Shown here: piece after piece, positions 34,788-44,111 of the stretch | How the letters are laid out: each line of letters starts with the position of its first letter | Numbering within the stretch: position 1 is the stretch's first letter | Origin: Anaerovibrio lipolyticus DSM 3074 | GTDB taxonomy: Bacteria; Bacillota; Negativicutes; Selenomonadales; Selenomonadaceae | Length of the DNA: 64,000 nt | NCBI RefSeq assembly: GCF_900141865.1 | Contig: NZ_FQYW01000008.1 | Coordinates: 1-64,000 of the forward strand | Reading direction: 5' to 3' | Program-made: the position numbers and the translations under genes | Notes under the pieces: generated by a model | The model's input: the letters and a program-made list of their open reading frames with translations, nothing else | Databases searched by the model: none | What the model was told of the DNA's origin: nothing

Positions 34788-36665
34788 TTGAATGTAGAAA
34801 TCCAAATATGCAGTCTTATTGTTGTATTGCTGCTGTCTGCACTTTACTTCAAGAATAGACGGCTGCAGCTGTATAAGGGACAGCTTTTTGTTGGCGTGCT
34901 GCTGATTTCCATAGTAAATCTGTCGCTGGATATATTTTCTCTGTTATGTATACATTACAGGGATTATTTTACCTTGCCAGTTACGGAGCTGGTATGTAAA
35001 GCTTATCTTTTGGTGCTTATGCTGGAAACCTGGATGGCTATGTGCTACACCACCTGTGATTTGATGACGGAGAGACAGCATAGGAGATTTTGCCGCAGAC
35101 TTTTCGCTGCAACTCTGGTCTTTGGGGCAGTAGCTATGCTTCAGAATATCGGGATTTATGATGAACAGGGTGTGGTATATACCTATGGACCTGCGGTGTA
35201 TGTGACGTATTTTTATGCCCTCATTATGCTGCCGGCAATTATACTCTGTACATTTATTTATAAAAAGAGGATGAACCGGAATCGCTGTACCGGGCTACGA
35301 TATTGGATTACGGCCCTGGTGGTGGCGGCCATTATTCAGTTTGTCTATAACAATCTGCTGGTGGTGGGGTTTGCCACATCTTTGGGTATAATTGTATTGT
35401 TCGTGAGCCTGGAAAATCCGGAGCTGCAGCTGGACCGTCAGTATGGATGCTTTAATGGAACTGCCTTGTCTGAGTATTTGAACCAGCTTCTTGAGCGGGG
35501 AGAACAATTTGTTATTTGTGATATTTCTCTGGACAATGTAAGCATTCTGAAAAACAAAAGCGCAGATATTGCAAAAATCCGTAGGCTGGGCAACAAGGTC
35601 CTTGCAAAGAACCCTGATGTGCTGGTGTTTAATAATCTGGATATGAATATTATTCTTATTGCAAAGGATATTAATGCGATAAGAAGGCTTTTAAAGGATT
35701 ATGTCAAATATTTCTCCGGCATGTCCCCTGGAGGCATGGAATCCATGATTAGTATAATGCCAAGGGGTAATCAGATTAATTCTGTGGATGACCTGTTAAA
35801 GCTCTTTAGCTATTGCCGCAACCAGAAGAGTATGTCTATCAGCAATAATGTACTTTTTGTCACGGAAAAGGACGTAAAGGAGTTTCATCTTATTGATGGA
35901 ATGAAATCCGAGATTATTACGGCTTTGGTTGAGGACCGGGTGGAGATTTTCCTTCAGCCCATTTATGATATTAAGACTGGTAAATATTCGGCGGCTGAGG
36001 TCTTGGTGCGCATCAGAAAGCAAAATGGTGAATACCTTATGCCAAGCGCGTTTATACCGGTTGCTGAGGCCAACGGCATGATTATTGAGCTGGGGAAACG
36101 GGTGGTGGATAAGACCTGCTCCTTCCTGGCAGATGGCAAGGCGGTGGCCCTGGGCTTGAAAACTGTTGAGATTAACCTTTCCATTTTGCAGTGTGAACAG
36201 CCTGATTTGCTGGAGGATGTGCTGGCAGTCATTGCCCGCCACGGCATTGAGCCTAATTACCTCTGTATGGAGGTTACGGAAACAGCCTCTATCCGTTCCA
36301 AGAAGCTGATTCTCAGCAATATGGAGAGCTTTAGAAATATTGGTATCCGATTTGCACTGGATGATTTTGGCAGCGGTCAGTCCAACTTCACCTATTTGGC
36401 AGATATGCCATTTGATATTTTAAAGCTGGATATGAATCTTATTAAGTCATATCAGGTAAGTGAACGGGCTCGCCATGTTATACAGGCTGTGGAGCGTATG
36501 GCTCATGAAATGGGGCTTAGTGTTGTGGCAGAGGGCGTAGAAACCAAGGAAGAATTTGACAACATGCGTAAGTGTGGTGTAGACTCCATTCAGGGCTTCT
36601 ATTTTTCCAAGCCTTTGCCTGTTTATGAATTTATGGACTTTATTCGGAGACACAATAGCCCATAA
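34788..36665 (+). CDS. Membrane EAL-domain cyclic-di-GMP phosphodiesterase
   Basis: The 625-aa protein has an N-terminal membrane region (about 1-210, seven or so helices). A degenerate GGDEF-like region with no GGDEF signature follows (about 220-370), then a complete EAL domain. Catalytic EAL residues look intact: EVLVRI in place of EALLR, EINLS, MEVTETA, LDDFGSG, ILKLD, VVAEGVE and QGFYFSKP. It should hydrolyse c-di-GMP. The start is probably TTG 34788, after GGGAGG; no ATG start is well placed. It follows the reductase gene closely. A GGDEF protein lies 560 bases downstream of its end. Confidence 0.88.
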   Translation: MNVEIQICSLIVVLLLSALYFKNRRLQLYKGQLFVGVLLISIVNLSLDIFSLLCIHYRDYFTLPVTELVCKAYLLVLMLETWMAMCYTTCDLMTERQHRRFCRRLFAATLVFGAVAMLQNIGIYDEQGVVYTYGPAVYVTYFYALIMLPAIILCTFIYKKRMNRNRCTGLRYWITALVVAAIIQFVYNNLLVVGFATSLGIIVLFVSLENPELQLDRQYGCFNGTALSEYLNQLLERGEQFVICDISLDNVSILKNKSADIAKIRRLGNKVLAKNPDVLVFNNLDMNIILIAKDINAIRRLLKDYVKYFSGMSPGGMESMISIMPRGNQINSVDDLLKLFSYCRNQKSMSISNNVLFVTEKDVKEFHLIDGMKSEIITALVEDRVEIFLQPIYDIKTGKYSAAEVLVRIRKQNGEYLMPSAFIPVAEANGMIIELGKRVVDKTCSFLADGKAVALGLKTVEINLSILQCEQPDLLEDVLAVIARHGIEPNYLCMEVTETASIRSKKLILSNMESFRNIGIRFALDDFGSGQSNFTYLADMPFDILKLDMNLIKSYQVSERARHVIQAVERMAHEMGLSVVAEGVETKEEFDNMRKCGVDSIQGFYFSKPLPVYEFMDFIRRHNSP

Positions 36666-36738
36666 TTCCGTATCAGAAGTGGGATTGTACCATAAATGGA
36701 CATTTTTTCCCATTTTTTTGATAAATATTTAGTCTTAA

Positions 36739-36768
36739 TTGGACAAAAGAACTTCACTATGCTATTAT
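36739..36768 (+). promoter_or_regulatory. Sigma-70 promoter of the HU gene
   Basis: TTGGAC (36739-36744), 18-bp spacer, TATTAT (36763-36768), about 37 bases before the HU start codon. Confidence 0.65.
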
Positions 36769-36805
36769 ACTAGCAGTGTAAGTAACTGAGAGGAGAATGA
36801 ACACT

Positions 36806-37081
36806 ATGACAAAAGCAGAATTAGTTGCAAAGATTGCAGAAAAGGCAGAGTTAACTCAGAAGGATGCAGGCGCTGCATTAAAGGCTACCATGGAAGCTAT
36901 CCAGGAAGCTCTCGTTGCTGGCGACGCTGTACAGATGGTAGGCTTTGGTACCTTCAAGGTAAATGAGCGTGCTGCTCGTACCGGCCGCAATCCTCAGACT
37001 GGTGAGGAAATCAAGATTGCTGCCGCAAAGGTTCCTGCTTTCAAGGCTGGTAAGGCTCTGAAGGACGCAGTTAACAAGTAA
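36806..37081 (+). CDS. hup: HU-type DNA-binding protein
   Basis: A typical 91-aa HU protein: [20 protein letters not shown] at the N-terminal helices, [20 protein letters not shown] on the DNA-binding arm (RNPQTGE) and [15 protein letters not shown] at the end. It compacts DNA as a homodimer. ATG 36806 is preferred over ATG 36797, because AGGAG lies ten bases ahead of it. It has its own promoter and terminator. Confidence 0.95.
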   Translation: MTKAELVAKIAEKAELTQKDAGAALKATMEAIQEALVAGDAVQMVGFGTFKVNERAARTGRNPQTGEEIKIAAAKVPAFKAGKALKDAVNK

Positions 37082-37120
37082 TTTCTTTACTACACTGTAA
37101 ACATGGCATTTGCCGTGAAA

Positions 37121-37150
37121 CCCCTGATTAATATCAGGGGTTTTTGTTTT
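37121..37150 (+). terminator. Terminator of the HU gene
   Basis: CCCCTGAT is perfectly complementary to ATCAGGGG with a TAAT loop, followed by TTTTTGTTTTG. Confidence 0.9.
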
Positions 37151-37228
37151 GTATTTTTTGCAGGACTTTCCTACCTGTTGTCGAATTGTATTATGAGAGA
37201 ATAATGTTCTTTAAGGACGGTGGTACCT

Positions 37229-38491
37229 GTGCAGGACACAGCTGAATATAAACATACTCTGTTAGTAGTAGAGGACAATATTGTAAATAGGGAGATACTC
37301 TGTAATATTTTGGAGGAGAGCTTTAATATAATCACGGCTTCCAATGGTTTGGACGGTCTTAATTTTATGCGGGAGCATTACAAGGAAATTTCCGTCGTTA
37401 TTTTGGATATTAATATGCCGGTTATGAACGGCTATGAGTTCATTGAGGCAGTGAAGGATGATATAAGGTTATCCAAGATACCTATTGTGGTAACCACGGT
37501 ACACAGCTCTATTAACGAGGAAATCCATTGTCTTGATATGGGAGTATTTGATTTTATTGCCAAGCCGTATATTCCAAAGCTGATTCTTACCCGTATCAAT
37601 AATATTATTCGTCTTTTGGAAAGTGAAAAGTCCGTAGTGGATTCTACTACGGATGCTCTTACAGGGGTGAAAAACCGAAAGGGCTATTACGAAGATGTTG
37701 AGAGCTTTGCCGCTTTGCCTGATGCCTCCAGCAGGACAGTTGGTATTGTGTATATGGATATTAATGGACTCAAGGAGGTAAATGACGAGGAGGACCACAC
37801 TGCTGGTGATCTCCTCATTAAGAATGTGGTGGAAACCGCCAAACAGGTTTTTTATGATGCAGAGATTTATCGTATGGGTGGAGATGAATTTATCATACTC
37901 TCCTTTGATGAAAGTGAAAGCTCCCTTGGGAAAAAGGTGATGAAATTAAAGACCTGCTGGACAGAGAATGTTTCCGCATCTTTGGGCATGGTGTTTACTA
38001 AGGGCATGGAAAATATTGAGGCAGGTGTGGCTGCTGCTGACAGGAATATGTATGAGGAAAAGACCAAATACTATGAGGAACGGGCAGACCATAATAAATT
38101 CTTCAGAAAAATCCTCAACAGTGATATGCTGCGGCTGGCAGGAGCCATGACGGAATTTTTGCCTGGTGGTTTTTTGGCCTTCCGCCTGGATACCGGTGAG
38201 TTGATTCACTATAACAAGGATATAGTGAACATGCTGGGCTACAAGTCTTCAAAGGAAATGCGCCAGATGGTGAACAACAATATTAAAAATGTAGTTCATC
38301 CAGATGATTATAATCTGCTTAGAGCCGGGGTTAACGTGGTTAAACATAGGGCCAGCGGTATAAATACGGTGGAGCTTAGGCTTACCATGAAAAATGGTAA
38401 TCTAAGACTGATAACAATGGGTATCAAGGCTGTAAACACGGTTACTTTTGGTGAAATGGCCTATGTCTTTATCATAATGGACAGGTATTAA
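37229..38491 (+). CDS. Response regulator diguanylate cyclase (REC-GGDEF-PAS)
   Basis: A 420-aa soluble protein. The receiver domain (about 5-125) has LLVVEDNIVNRE, acceptor Asp in VVILDINMPVMNG and Lys in DFIAKPY. The diguanylate cyclase domain (about 140-290) carries TDALTGVKNRKGYYED, DINGLKEVND and an intact MGGDEF signature. The C-terminal 110 residues look like a PAS fold (FRLDTGELIHYNKDIVNMLG). GTG 37229 has AAGGACGG upstream; a GTG at 37220 is too close. It should make c-di-GMP under phosphorylation control; no cognate kinase is adjacent. Confidence 0.88.
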   Translation: MQDTAEYKHTLLVVEDNIVNREILCNILEESFNIITASNGLDGLNFMREHYKEISVVILDINMPVMNGYEFIEAVKDDIRLSKIPIVVTTVHSSINEEIHCLDMGVFDFIAKPYIPKLILTRINNIIRLLESEKSVVDSTTDALTGVKNRKGYYEDVESFAALPDASSRTVGIVYMDINGLKEVNDEEDHTAGDLLIKNVVETAKQVFYDAEIYRMGGDEFIILSFDESESSLGKKVMKLKTCWTENVSASLGMVFTKGMENIEAGVAAADRNMYEEKTKYYEERADHNKFFRKILNSDMLRLAGAMTEFLPGGFLAFRLDTGELIHYNKDIVNMLGYKSSKEMRQMVNNNIKNVVHPDDYNLLRAGVNVVKHRASGINTVELRLTMKNGNLRLITMGIKAVNTVTFGEMAYVFIIMDRY

Positions 38492-38500
38492 AGGAGGTGC

Positions 38501-38983
38501 ATGAAGGTGGAAATCGGTGGAATTAACGGATATATGTCTAACTCTTATGCTGCCCAGGGGCCTCAGGCGACTGATGGAAAGGGCGTTGGTCCTGAGCATC
38601 AGATAAAGCCTGGCAAGAAGTCATCTCCGGCAGAGTGTCAGACCTGTAAAAACCGCAAATATACTGATGGCTCCGATGAAATGGTGTCCTTTAAGGCACC
38701 TGGTCACATTGATCCTAACAATGCGGCAGCGGTGGTGTTGGGCCATGAGCAGGAGCATGTTTCCAATGCCTATAATAAGGCCAGAAATAACAATGGCCAT
38801 GTGGAAAGGGCTACGGTTCGCCTGAAGACGGATATTTGCCCGGAATGTGGCCGCTCCTATATTTCTGGTGGGGAGACCAATACTCAGATTAAGTATTATA
38901 ATGAGGACAATCCTTATCAGAAGGATTTAAAGCAAACCGATGCCGTGAAGTATCGGGGAGCAAATGTGGATATTGCCGCATAA
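38501..38983 (+). CDS. Putative zinc metalloprotease-like protein (SprA-related)
   Basis: This 160-aa protein has a zinc-binding GHEQEHVSNAY motif at about 87 (HExxH-like). Two CxxC pairs lie on either side (ECQTCKNRKY and DICPECGRSY). The layout resembles small SprA-related putative metalloproteases. AAAGGAGGTG lies just ahead of ATG 38501, ten bases after the cyclase gene's end, so the two are co-transcribed. There is no signal peptide. Proteolytic activity is not established for this group. Confidence 0.6.
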   Translation: MKVEIGGINGYMSNSYAAQGPQATDGKGVGPEHQIKPGKKSSPAECQTCKNRKYTDGSDEMVSFKAPGHIDPNNAAAVVLGHEQEHVSNAYNKARNNNGHVERATVRLKTDICPECGRSYISGGETNTQIKYYNEDNPYQKDLKQTDAVKYRGANVDIAA

Positions 38984-39090
38984 ATATTTTTTTATTCGCA
39001 GGATAATGGGAATAATTGACGAATATATAAATTGGTTTGAAAAGACATTCAATATTTTATTAGTGTTAAAGCATTCAGGAGTGAGGAAAG

Positions 39091-39256
39091 ATGAAATTCG
39101 ATTTTGATGAAATTGTGGATCGGCAGAATACAAATGCCCTTAATACTGATGGCCTCCGGGGTAGAAAATCTGGCTGATTTCTTTGCCAATAAGGCCGGGG
39201 TGCTGCTGGAGGGGGGCGACGACCTCTTTGTAGGAAATGCTGGATTGTTTAGATGA
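39091..39256 (+). pseudogene. patB/malY-type C-S lyase ruin
   Basis: ATG 39091, with GAGGAAAG upstream, opens MKFDFDEIVDRQNTNALNTD, the very start of PatB/MalY cystathionine beta-lyases. After about 23 codons the frame shifts to LMASGVENLADFF and KAGVLLEGGDD before a stop at 39254-39256, which is the family's C-terminal end. The 350 or so residues between, including the PLP lysine, are deleted. Confidence 0.6.
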
Positions 39257-39275
39257 TATTTGCTATAATTAAGAC

Positions 39276-39361
39276 AAGAAAAGGTGCTGCCGATAAGCGG
39301 CCAGCCCCAATAGATTGATTTAGAAAAACCGTCTACTTGCGAGCTGTGGCGGTTTTTCTAT
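39276..39361 (+). ncRNA. Candidate antitoxin RNA of a type I toxin-antitoxin pair
   Basis: A TATAAT box lies at 39264-39269. The predicted transcript would begin near 39276, fold AGGTGCTGCCGATAAGCGGC into a hairpin and end at the hairpin 39321-39360 followed by T residues. It converges on the toxin mRNA from the other strand and overlaps its 3' end. Confidence 0.5.
39321..39360. terminator. Bidirectional terminator shared by the toxin-antitoxin RNAs
   Basis: TAGAAAAACCG (39321-39331) is perfectly complementary to CGGTTTTTCTA (39350-39360). The A-tract and T-tract make it usable in both directions. Confidence 0.75.
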
Positions 39362-39426
39362 GCCTTAATTGCGAGAACACACAAAGTGACAAGAAATACG
39401 ATTGTTAAAAAATCATACACTGTCAT
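39358..39426 (-). CDS. Candidate 22-aa hydrophobic type I toxin
   Basis: The frame from ATG 39426 encodes TVYDFLTIVFLVTLCVLAIK, a single membrane helix with a charged end. This resembles the short holin-like toxins of TxpA/Fst-type loci. GGGGGG lies at proper distance upstream; a second ATG at 39432 is also possible. Its mRNA leader contains a hairpin (CTACC-ATAAC-GGTAG) matching in style the hairpin of the opposite RNA. The stop lies within the shared terminator hairpin. Toxicity is not shown; the call rests on size, hydrophobicity and convergent architecture. Confidence 0.5.
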   Translation of the reverse strand: MTVYDFLTIVFLVTLCVLAIKA

Positions 39427-39696
39427 AAGCATCCCCCCCAACCGGGGCAAGATTGACCGCCTACCGTTATGGTAGCACCTCAATTATAGTTTAAAATAAT
39501 AAGAAGTAGCTGTCAATATATTTAATAATTTAGAGCTAAGTGCATTAGCTCTTTTTTTTATGTCTGTTTTTCTTTGGCGTGTATTTTTTGAAGCGATATA
39601 ACAAGCTCCAATGTTGTAATGAAAGTGTATTTTGAGTAAGATAATAGGTAGAAAATATCAAGTAAACTAACAATAACTACAGATAGGAAGATAGAT

Positions 39697-41343
39697 ATGC
39701 CGGTTTTGGAATGGATAGGGAAAAGCAAGGTGGTCAATCACCATTTGGATGTGCCTTTTCATGTGCTTAACAAGCAATATACCTTTGATGGTGAAAAGAA
39801 TGTAACGGAAGGGGCGGCCAGCGACAATAAGATAATTCATGGGGATAATCTTTTGGCCTTGAAGTCCCTTTTGCCGGAGTATGAAGGGAAAATCAAGTGT
39901 ATTTACATCGACCCGCCCTACAATACCGGCAATGAGGGCTGGGTGTACAACGACAATGTAAATGACCCACGGATAAGAAAATGGCTGGGGGAAGTGGTAG
40001 GCAAAGAGGGAGAGGACTTATCCCGGCATGATAAGTGGCTGTGCATGATGTACCCAAGGCTAAAGCTGTTGCACCGGCTCCTAAGTGATGATGGGGCTAT
40101 TTTTATCAGTATTGATGATAACGAAAAACACATTCTTAAATTGTTATGTGATGAAATATTTGGTAGTGGTAATTTTATCTCTGATATTGCCGTCATTAAT
40201 AATTTAAAAGGACGTAGTGATGACAAGTATATAGCCACCGCTCATGAGGGATTGTTAATATATCAAAAAGGAAATTTTGAAACTAATGGTGTTGACATGC
40301 CAGAGGAGTATGACAGAGATTATAGATTAACTGATGAGCAAGGTTGTAGATACCGATTGCAGGGATTACGAAAACGAGGTTCTGGAGCACGCAGAGAAGA
40401 CAGACCCAATATGTTTTATCCGTTTTATTATTCTGTAGAAACGGATGAACTATCCGTTGAAAGGAAAAATGGTTTTATAGAGATATATCCACATTTATCT
40501 GATGGTAGTGACGGACGATGGCGTTGGGGAATAGATACATCTCGTGCTCGTATAACCGAACTAACGGTACAAAAAGTAAGGGGACGTGATGAATATGATG
40601 TTTTTCAAAAAGACTATCTCCCACAGGATGGTGTAAAAAGAGTTAAACCAAAATCTTTTTGGCTGGGTACGGAATTTTCTGCTGAAACAGGAACATTAGA
40701 GGTAAAATCTATCCTTGGCAAAGGAATATTTGAGACATCAAAACCCACAGGATTAATAGAATATATACTTCAACAGGCAGTAGACAAGGATTCCATTATC
40801 CTTGACTCCTTTGCTGGCAGCGGCACCACCGCCCATGCAGTGCTAAACCTTAACAAAGCCGATGGTGGCAACCGGAAATTTATCCTTATTGAGATGATGG
40901 ATTATGCGGAGGATATTACGGCGGAACGGGTGCGCCGGGTGATAAAGGGCTATGGTGAGGGCAAAAAGGCAGTGGAAGGCACCGGGGGAGACTTTAGCTA
41001 CTACGAGCTGGGAGAACCACTCCTGATTGATGGCCTTATAAACGAAAATGTTGCCATTGATAAATTGCGGGAATACATCTACTTTACAGAAACCCACCAA
41101 AGATTGGAGCCGGCCAGAGCTGAGGAACCATGTTATCTGGGTACAAATTTTGGTACGGCGTATTATTTCTGTTATGATAAGGAAAATGCCGTTACGATGG
41201 ATTTTGAATTGCTAAATGAGGCAGTGAAAACCAGGGCGGATGCCTATGTTATTTATGCGGATAATTGTGCCTTGTCTGACAGCCAGCTCCAAAAGTACAA
41301 CATTACCTTTAGAAAAATTCCGCGGGATATTACCAAAATCTAA
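39697..41343 (+). CDS. mod: Type III restriction system methyltransferase (Mod)
   Basis: A 548-aa N6-adenine methyltransferase. Motif IV DPPYNTGNEG (about 72) comes before motif I DSFAGSGTTAHAVL (about 370), which is the beta-type order of type III Mod subunits. In between (about 150-350) is the target recognition domain, whose DNA is AT-richer than the flanking motif blocks. Mod methylates one strand of a short asymmetric site and guides Res. The site cannot be predicted from sequence. The res gene starts 14 bases after the stop. Mod alone would be active as a methylase. Confidence 0.92.
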   Translation: MPVLEWIGKSKVVNHHLDVPFHVLNKQYTFDGEKNVTEGAASDNKIIHGDNLLALKSLLPEYEGKIKCIYIDPPYNTGNEGWVYNDNVNDPRIRKWLGEVVGKEGEDLSRHDKWLCMMYPRLKLLHRLLSDDGAIFISIDDNEKHILKLLCDEIFGSGNFISDIAVINNLKGRSDDKYIATAHEGLLIYQKGNFETNGVDMPEEYDRDYRLTDEQGCRYRLQGLRKRGSGARREDRPNMFYPFYYSVETDELSVERKNGFIEIYPHLSDGSDGRWRWGIDTSRARITELTVQKVRGRDEYDVFQKDYLPQDGVKRVKPKSFWLGTEFSAETGTLEVKSILGKGIFETSKPTGLIEYILQQAVDKDSIILDSFAGSGTTAHAVLNLNKADGGNRKFILIEMMDYAEDITAERVRRVIKGYGEGKKAVEGTGGDFSYYELGEPLLIDGLINENVAIDKLREYIYFTETHQRLEPARAEEPCYLGTNFGTAYYFCYDKENAVTMDFELLNEAVKTRADAYVIYADNCALSDSQLQKYNITFRKIPRDITKI

Positions 41344-41357
41344 GGAGATACAGAGTT

Positions 41358-44057
41358 ATGGAACTCAAAAATTATCAAAAGGGCGTACTGAATGATTTGC
41401 GGGATTATTTGGACGCTTTGAATAATACTCTTGACCTCAATAAAGCCTGGGAAAAATACTGGGGAGATAAGGATTTTTCCGTGGGTAATGGTGGCATTCC
41501 TGTCTATAAAAACAATATTGGAGGAGTACCAAATATCTGTATGAAGGTGCCCACCGGGGGCGGCAAGACCATATTGGCCTGCAGCTCCATTGGGGAGATT
41601 TTTCACGGTATTGGCTATAAAAATGGAAATCCCCGTATGGTGGTATGGCTGGTGCCTTCGGACTCCATTCTTGCCCAGACATTGGGGGCATTGTCCAATC
41701 CTGAGCACTCCTATCATCAACGTCTTATGCAGGACAATCAGGGCAAGGTGGCGGTGTTAAATAAGGAGCAGTTATTATCTGGTCAGGGCTTTTCCTTGGA
41801 TATTGTGAGAGAACAGCTCACTATTTGTGTAATGAGCTTTGCTTCCCTGCGCATTGACAGCCGAAAGAAGGACGTGCGAAAGGTTTATCAGGAAAATGGT
41901 AATCTGATGTCATTTAAAAGCATATTGAAGGATGAGGATATGTTGCCCGATACTCCTGAGGATGCCCTGATACAGACTCTTAGGGCACTGCACCCTGTTG
42001 TGGTGGTGGATGAAAGCCATAACGTCCAGTCCAATCTGAGTACGGAAATGCTGGAAAATCTTAATCCGTCCTTTATCCTTAATCTTACGGCTACCCCAAG
42101 GAAGGACAGCAATATTATTTCCTATGTGGATGCCCGTGAGCTGCAAAAGGAAAATATGGTGAAGCTGCCGGTGATTGTGTACAACCGTCAGGAACGGCGG
42201 GATGTGATGAATGATGCTTTATTGCTTCGTTCCCGGTTGGAGAGTGCGGCTTTGGCAGAGGAAAAAGAGAGTGGCAGTTACATTCGCCCAATTGTGCTGT
42301 TTCAGGCGGAGCCAAAGATTGCCAAAAACAAGGATACCTTTGAGAAGATTAAGGAAAAGCTGGTGGAGCGGGGCATTCCAAAAGAACAGATAGCAGTAAA
42401 AACCAGCGAAGTAAATGATTTGGCTGGAATTGACCTGATGAGCCGTGCCTGTCCAATTCGTTATATTATTACAGTAAATGCCCTGAAAGAGGGCTGGGAC
42501 TGTCCATTTGCCTATATTTTGGCTACCCTTGCCAATAAAACCTCCCAAGTTGATGTGGAGCAGATACTTGGCCGGGTTTTGCGTCAGCCATATACCCGTC
42601 AGCATGAAAAAAAGGAATTAAATATGTCCTACGTGCTGACTTGTTCCAGCGATTTCCACGCTATATTGAAAAATGTGGTGGCCGGGCTTAATAATGCGGG
42701 ATTTTCCGAAAAAGATTTCCGTGCCGTGGATACTGACAGTATTATTGGGACTGAAACTGGCACCGATACCCAGGAACAGCCATCCTTGTTTGAGGAAAAG
42801 GAGCTGGAGCAGACATTGCAACAATCAGACACGGCAGATGCTGGGACAGCGGAGGAAAATACAGTTGAGCCAGATAATGACGATTTTGGGGATATAACTA
42901 GCGATGGCTTTGCCATGACGGTGGCAGAGACGGAGGCGTCCACTACCTCCCTTAAAATAGATAGTATGTTAAGACAGGCAACGGAGGAAGCCGAGGTATA
43001 TATCACCAATGCGGAAATGGCGGAGCGTACTGGCCTTGCCACAGGGGAGCTGGGAGAAATGCAAAAGCAGTATAAAATGGTGGAAGAATTTGCCCAGGAG
43101 GCTATGGAACTGAAAATACCGCAATTTTTCGTGGAAGTGGGAACCAGCAACCTCTTTGGGGAAAGTGAGGAAATGTTGGAGCCAGACAATCTTAGCAAGG
43201 GTTTCAAGCTCCAAGGGCAGGATACGGATATAAATTTCCAGCTGTCCACCGGGGAGATTTATGAGGTGAATTTGGCGGAAAAAGGGGAGGCTGTACCGAA
43301 ATATAAACAACTGAGCCAAAGGGACAGCCAGTATTTCCGGGAATATCTGGCAACCCTTCCTCCAGCCAAGCGTACGGAAAAATGTGCAGAGAGTATTGCG
43401 GCCATTATTGCCAAGCGGGATGACGGCACCACCGACCAGGAGATTTTGGCCTATGTAAAGCGTGTGGTGGAGGGCATGACGGCGGATGAGGTGGCCGCCT
43501 TGGAGACCTCTATTCCCGTTTATGCTGATACCATCAACAGGAAAATAAAGACTTTAAAAAAGAGCTATCAGGAAAAACAGTTCTTCAAATGGCTGGACAG
43601 TGACAGAATTGTCTGCAAGGCAGGCTATGTGCTGCCTAAGGTGATAGCCCCGGACAAAGCCATTTCCTCTATTCCGAAATCCCTTTATGAAGGGGAAAAG
43701 GAGGATATGAACAATTTTGAGCTGCGGCTGCTGGATGCCATGGTGAGCCTGGACAATGTGCGGTGGTGGCACAGGATTATTGACCGCAACCGCAACGAGA
43801 TGAAGTTAAACGGCTTCATTAACCATTATCCTGATTTTATGGTAATGACCACATCGGGGAAGCTCCTTCTGATTGAGGCCAAGGGGGACCATCTGAATAA
43901 TGAGGAAAGCAAAGAAAAGTTGAAGCTTGGCCGCAAGTGGCAGGAGAACGCCGGGAAGAAATTCAAGTATTTCATGGTGTTTGATAACAAGGATACGGCA
44001 GTGGACGGAGCCTATACCATTGACAGGTTTATTGGGGAAATATTGAAGGATATGTAA
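41358..44057 (+). CDS. res: Type III restriction enzyme helicase-nuclease (Res)
   Basis: An 899-aa SF2 helicase-nuclease. Walker A is VPTGGGKT (about 63-70), DESH box VVVDESHNV (about 215), LTATPR, then the RecA-like second lobe (EQILGRVLRQPYTR). The C-terminal part has the nuclease core HYPDFMV...LLIEAKGD (PD-ExK type). Together with Mod it cuts DNA with two head-to-head unmethylated sites. The acidic linker (about 470-510) sits between helicase and C-terminal regions. All motifs look intact, so the system is probably functional. Confidence 0.92.
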   Translation: MELKNYQKGVLNDLRDYLDALNNTLDLNKAWEKYWGDKDFSVGNGGIPVYKNNIGGVPNICMKVPTGGGKTILACSSIGEIFHGIGYKNGNPRMVVWLVPSDSILAQTLGALSNPEHSYHQRLMQDNQGKVAVLNKEQLLSGQGFSLDIVREQLTICVMSFASLRIDSRKKDVRKVYQENGNLMSFKSILKDEDMLPDTPEDALIQTLRALHPVVVVDESHNVQSNLSTEMLENLNPSFILNLTATPRKDSNIISYVDARELQKENMVKLPVIVYNRQERRDVMNDALLLRSRLESAALAEEKESGSYIRPIVLFQAEPKIAKNKDTFEKIKEKLVERGIPKEQIAVKTSEVNDLAGIDLMSRACPIRYIITVNALKEGWDCPFAYILATLANKTSQVDVEQILGRVLRQPYTRQHEKKELNMSYVLTCSSDFHAILKNVVAGLNNAGFSEKDFRAVDTDSIIGTETGTDTQEQPSLFEEKELEQTLQQSDTADAGTAEENTVEPDNDDFGDITSDGFAMTVAETEASTTSLKIDSMLRQATEEAEVYITNAEMAERTGLATGELGEMQKQYKMVEEFAQEAMELKIPQFFVEVGTSNLFGESEEMLEPDNLSKGFKLQGQDTDINFQLSTGEIYEVNLAEKGEAVPKYKQLSQRDSQYFREYLATLPPAKRTEKCAESIAAIIAKRDDGTTDQEILAYVKRVVEGMTADEVAALETSIPVYADTINRKIKTLKKSYQEKQFFKWLDSDRIVCKAGYVLPKVIAPDKAISSIPKSLYEGEKEDMNNFELRLLDAMVSLDNVRWWHRIIDRNRNEMKLNGFINHYPDFMVMTTSGKLLLIEAKGDHLNNEESKEKLKLGRKWQENAGKKFKYFMVFDNKDTAVDGAYTIDRFIGEILKDM

Positions 44058-44060
44058 ACC

Positions 44061-44101
44061 AAAAGGACAGCAATCTCAAATTAGAGAAAGCTGTCCTTTT
44101 G
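44061..44101. terminator. Repeated-family hairpin terminator after res
   Basis: AAAAGGACAGC pairs with GCTGTCCTTTT, with an inner TCTC/GAGA pairing. Nearly identical hairpins occur at 50062 and 53611. It serves convergent res and the metallopeptidase gene. Confidence 0.85.
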
Positions 44102-44111
44102 TGTTATAAAT

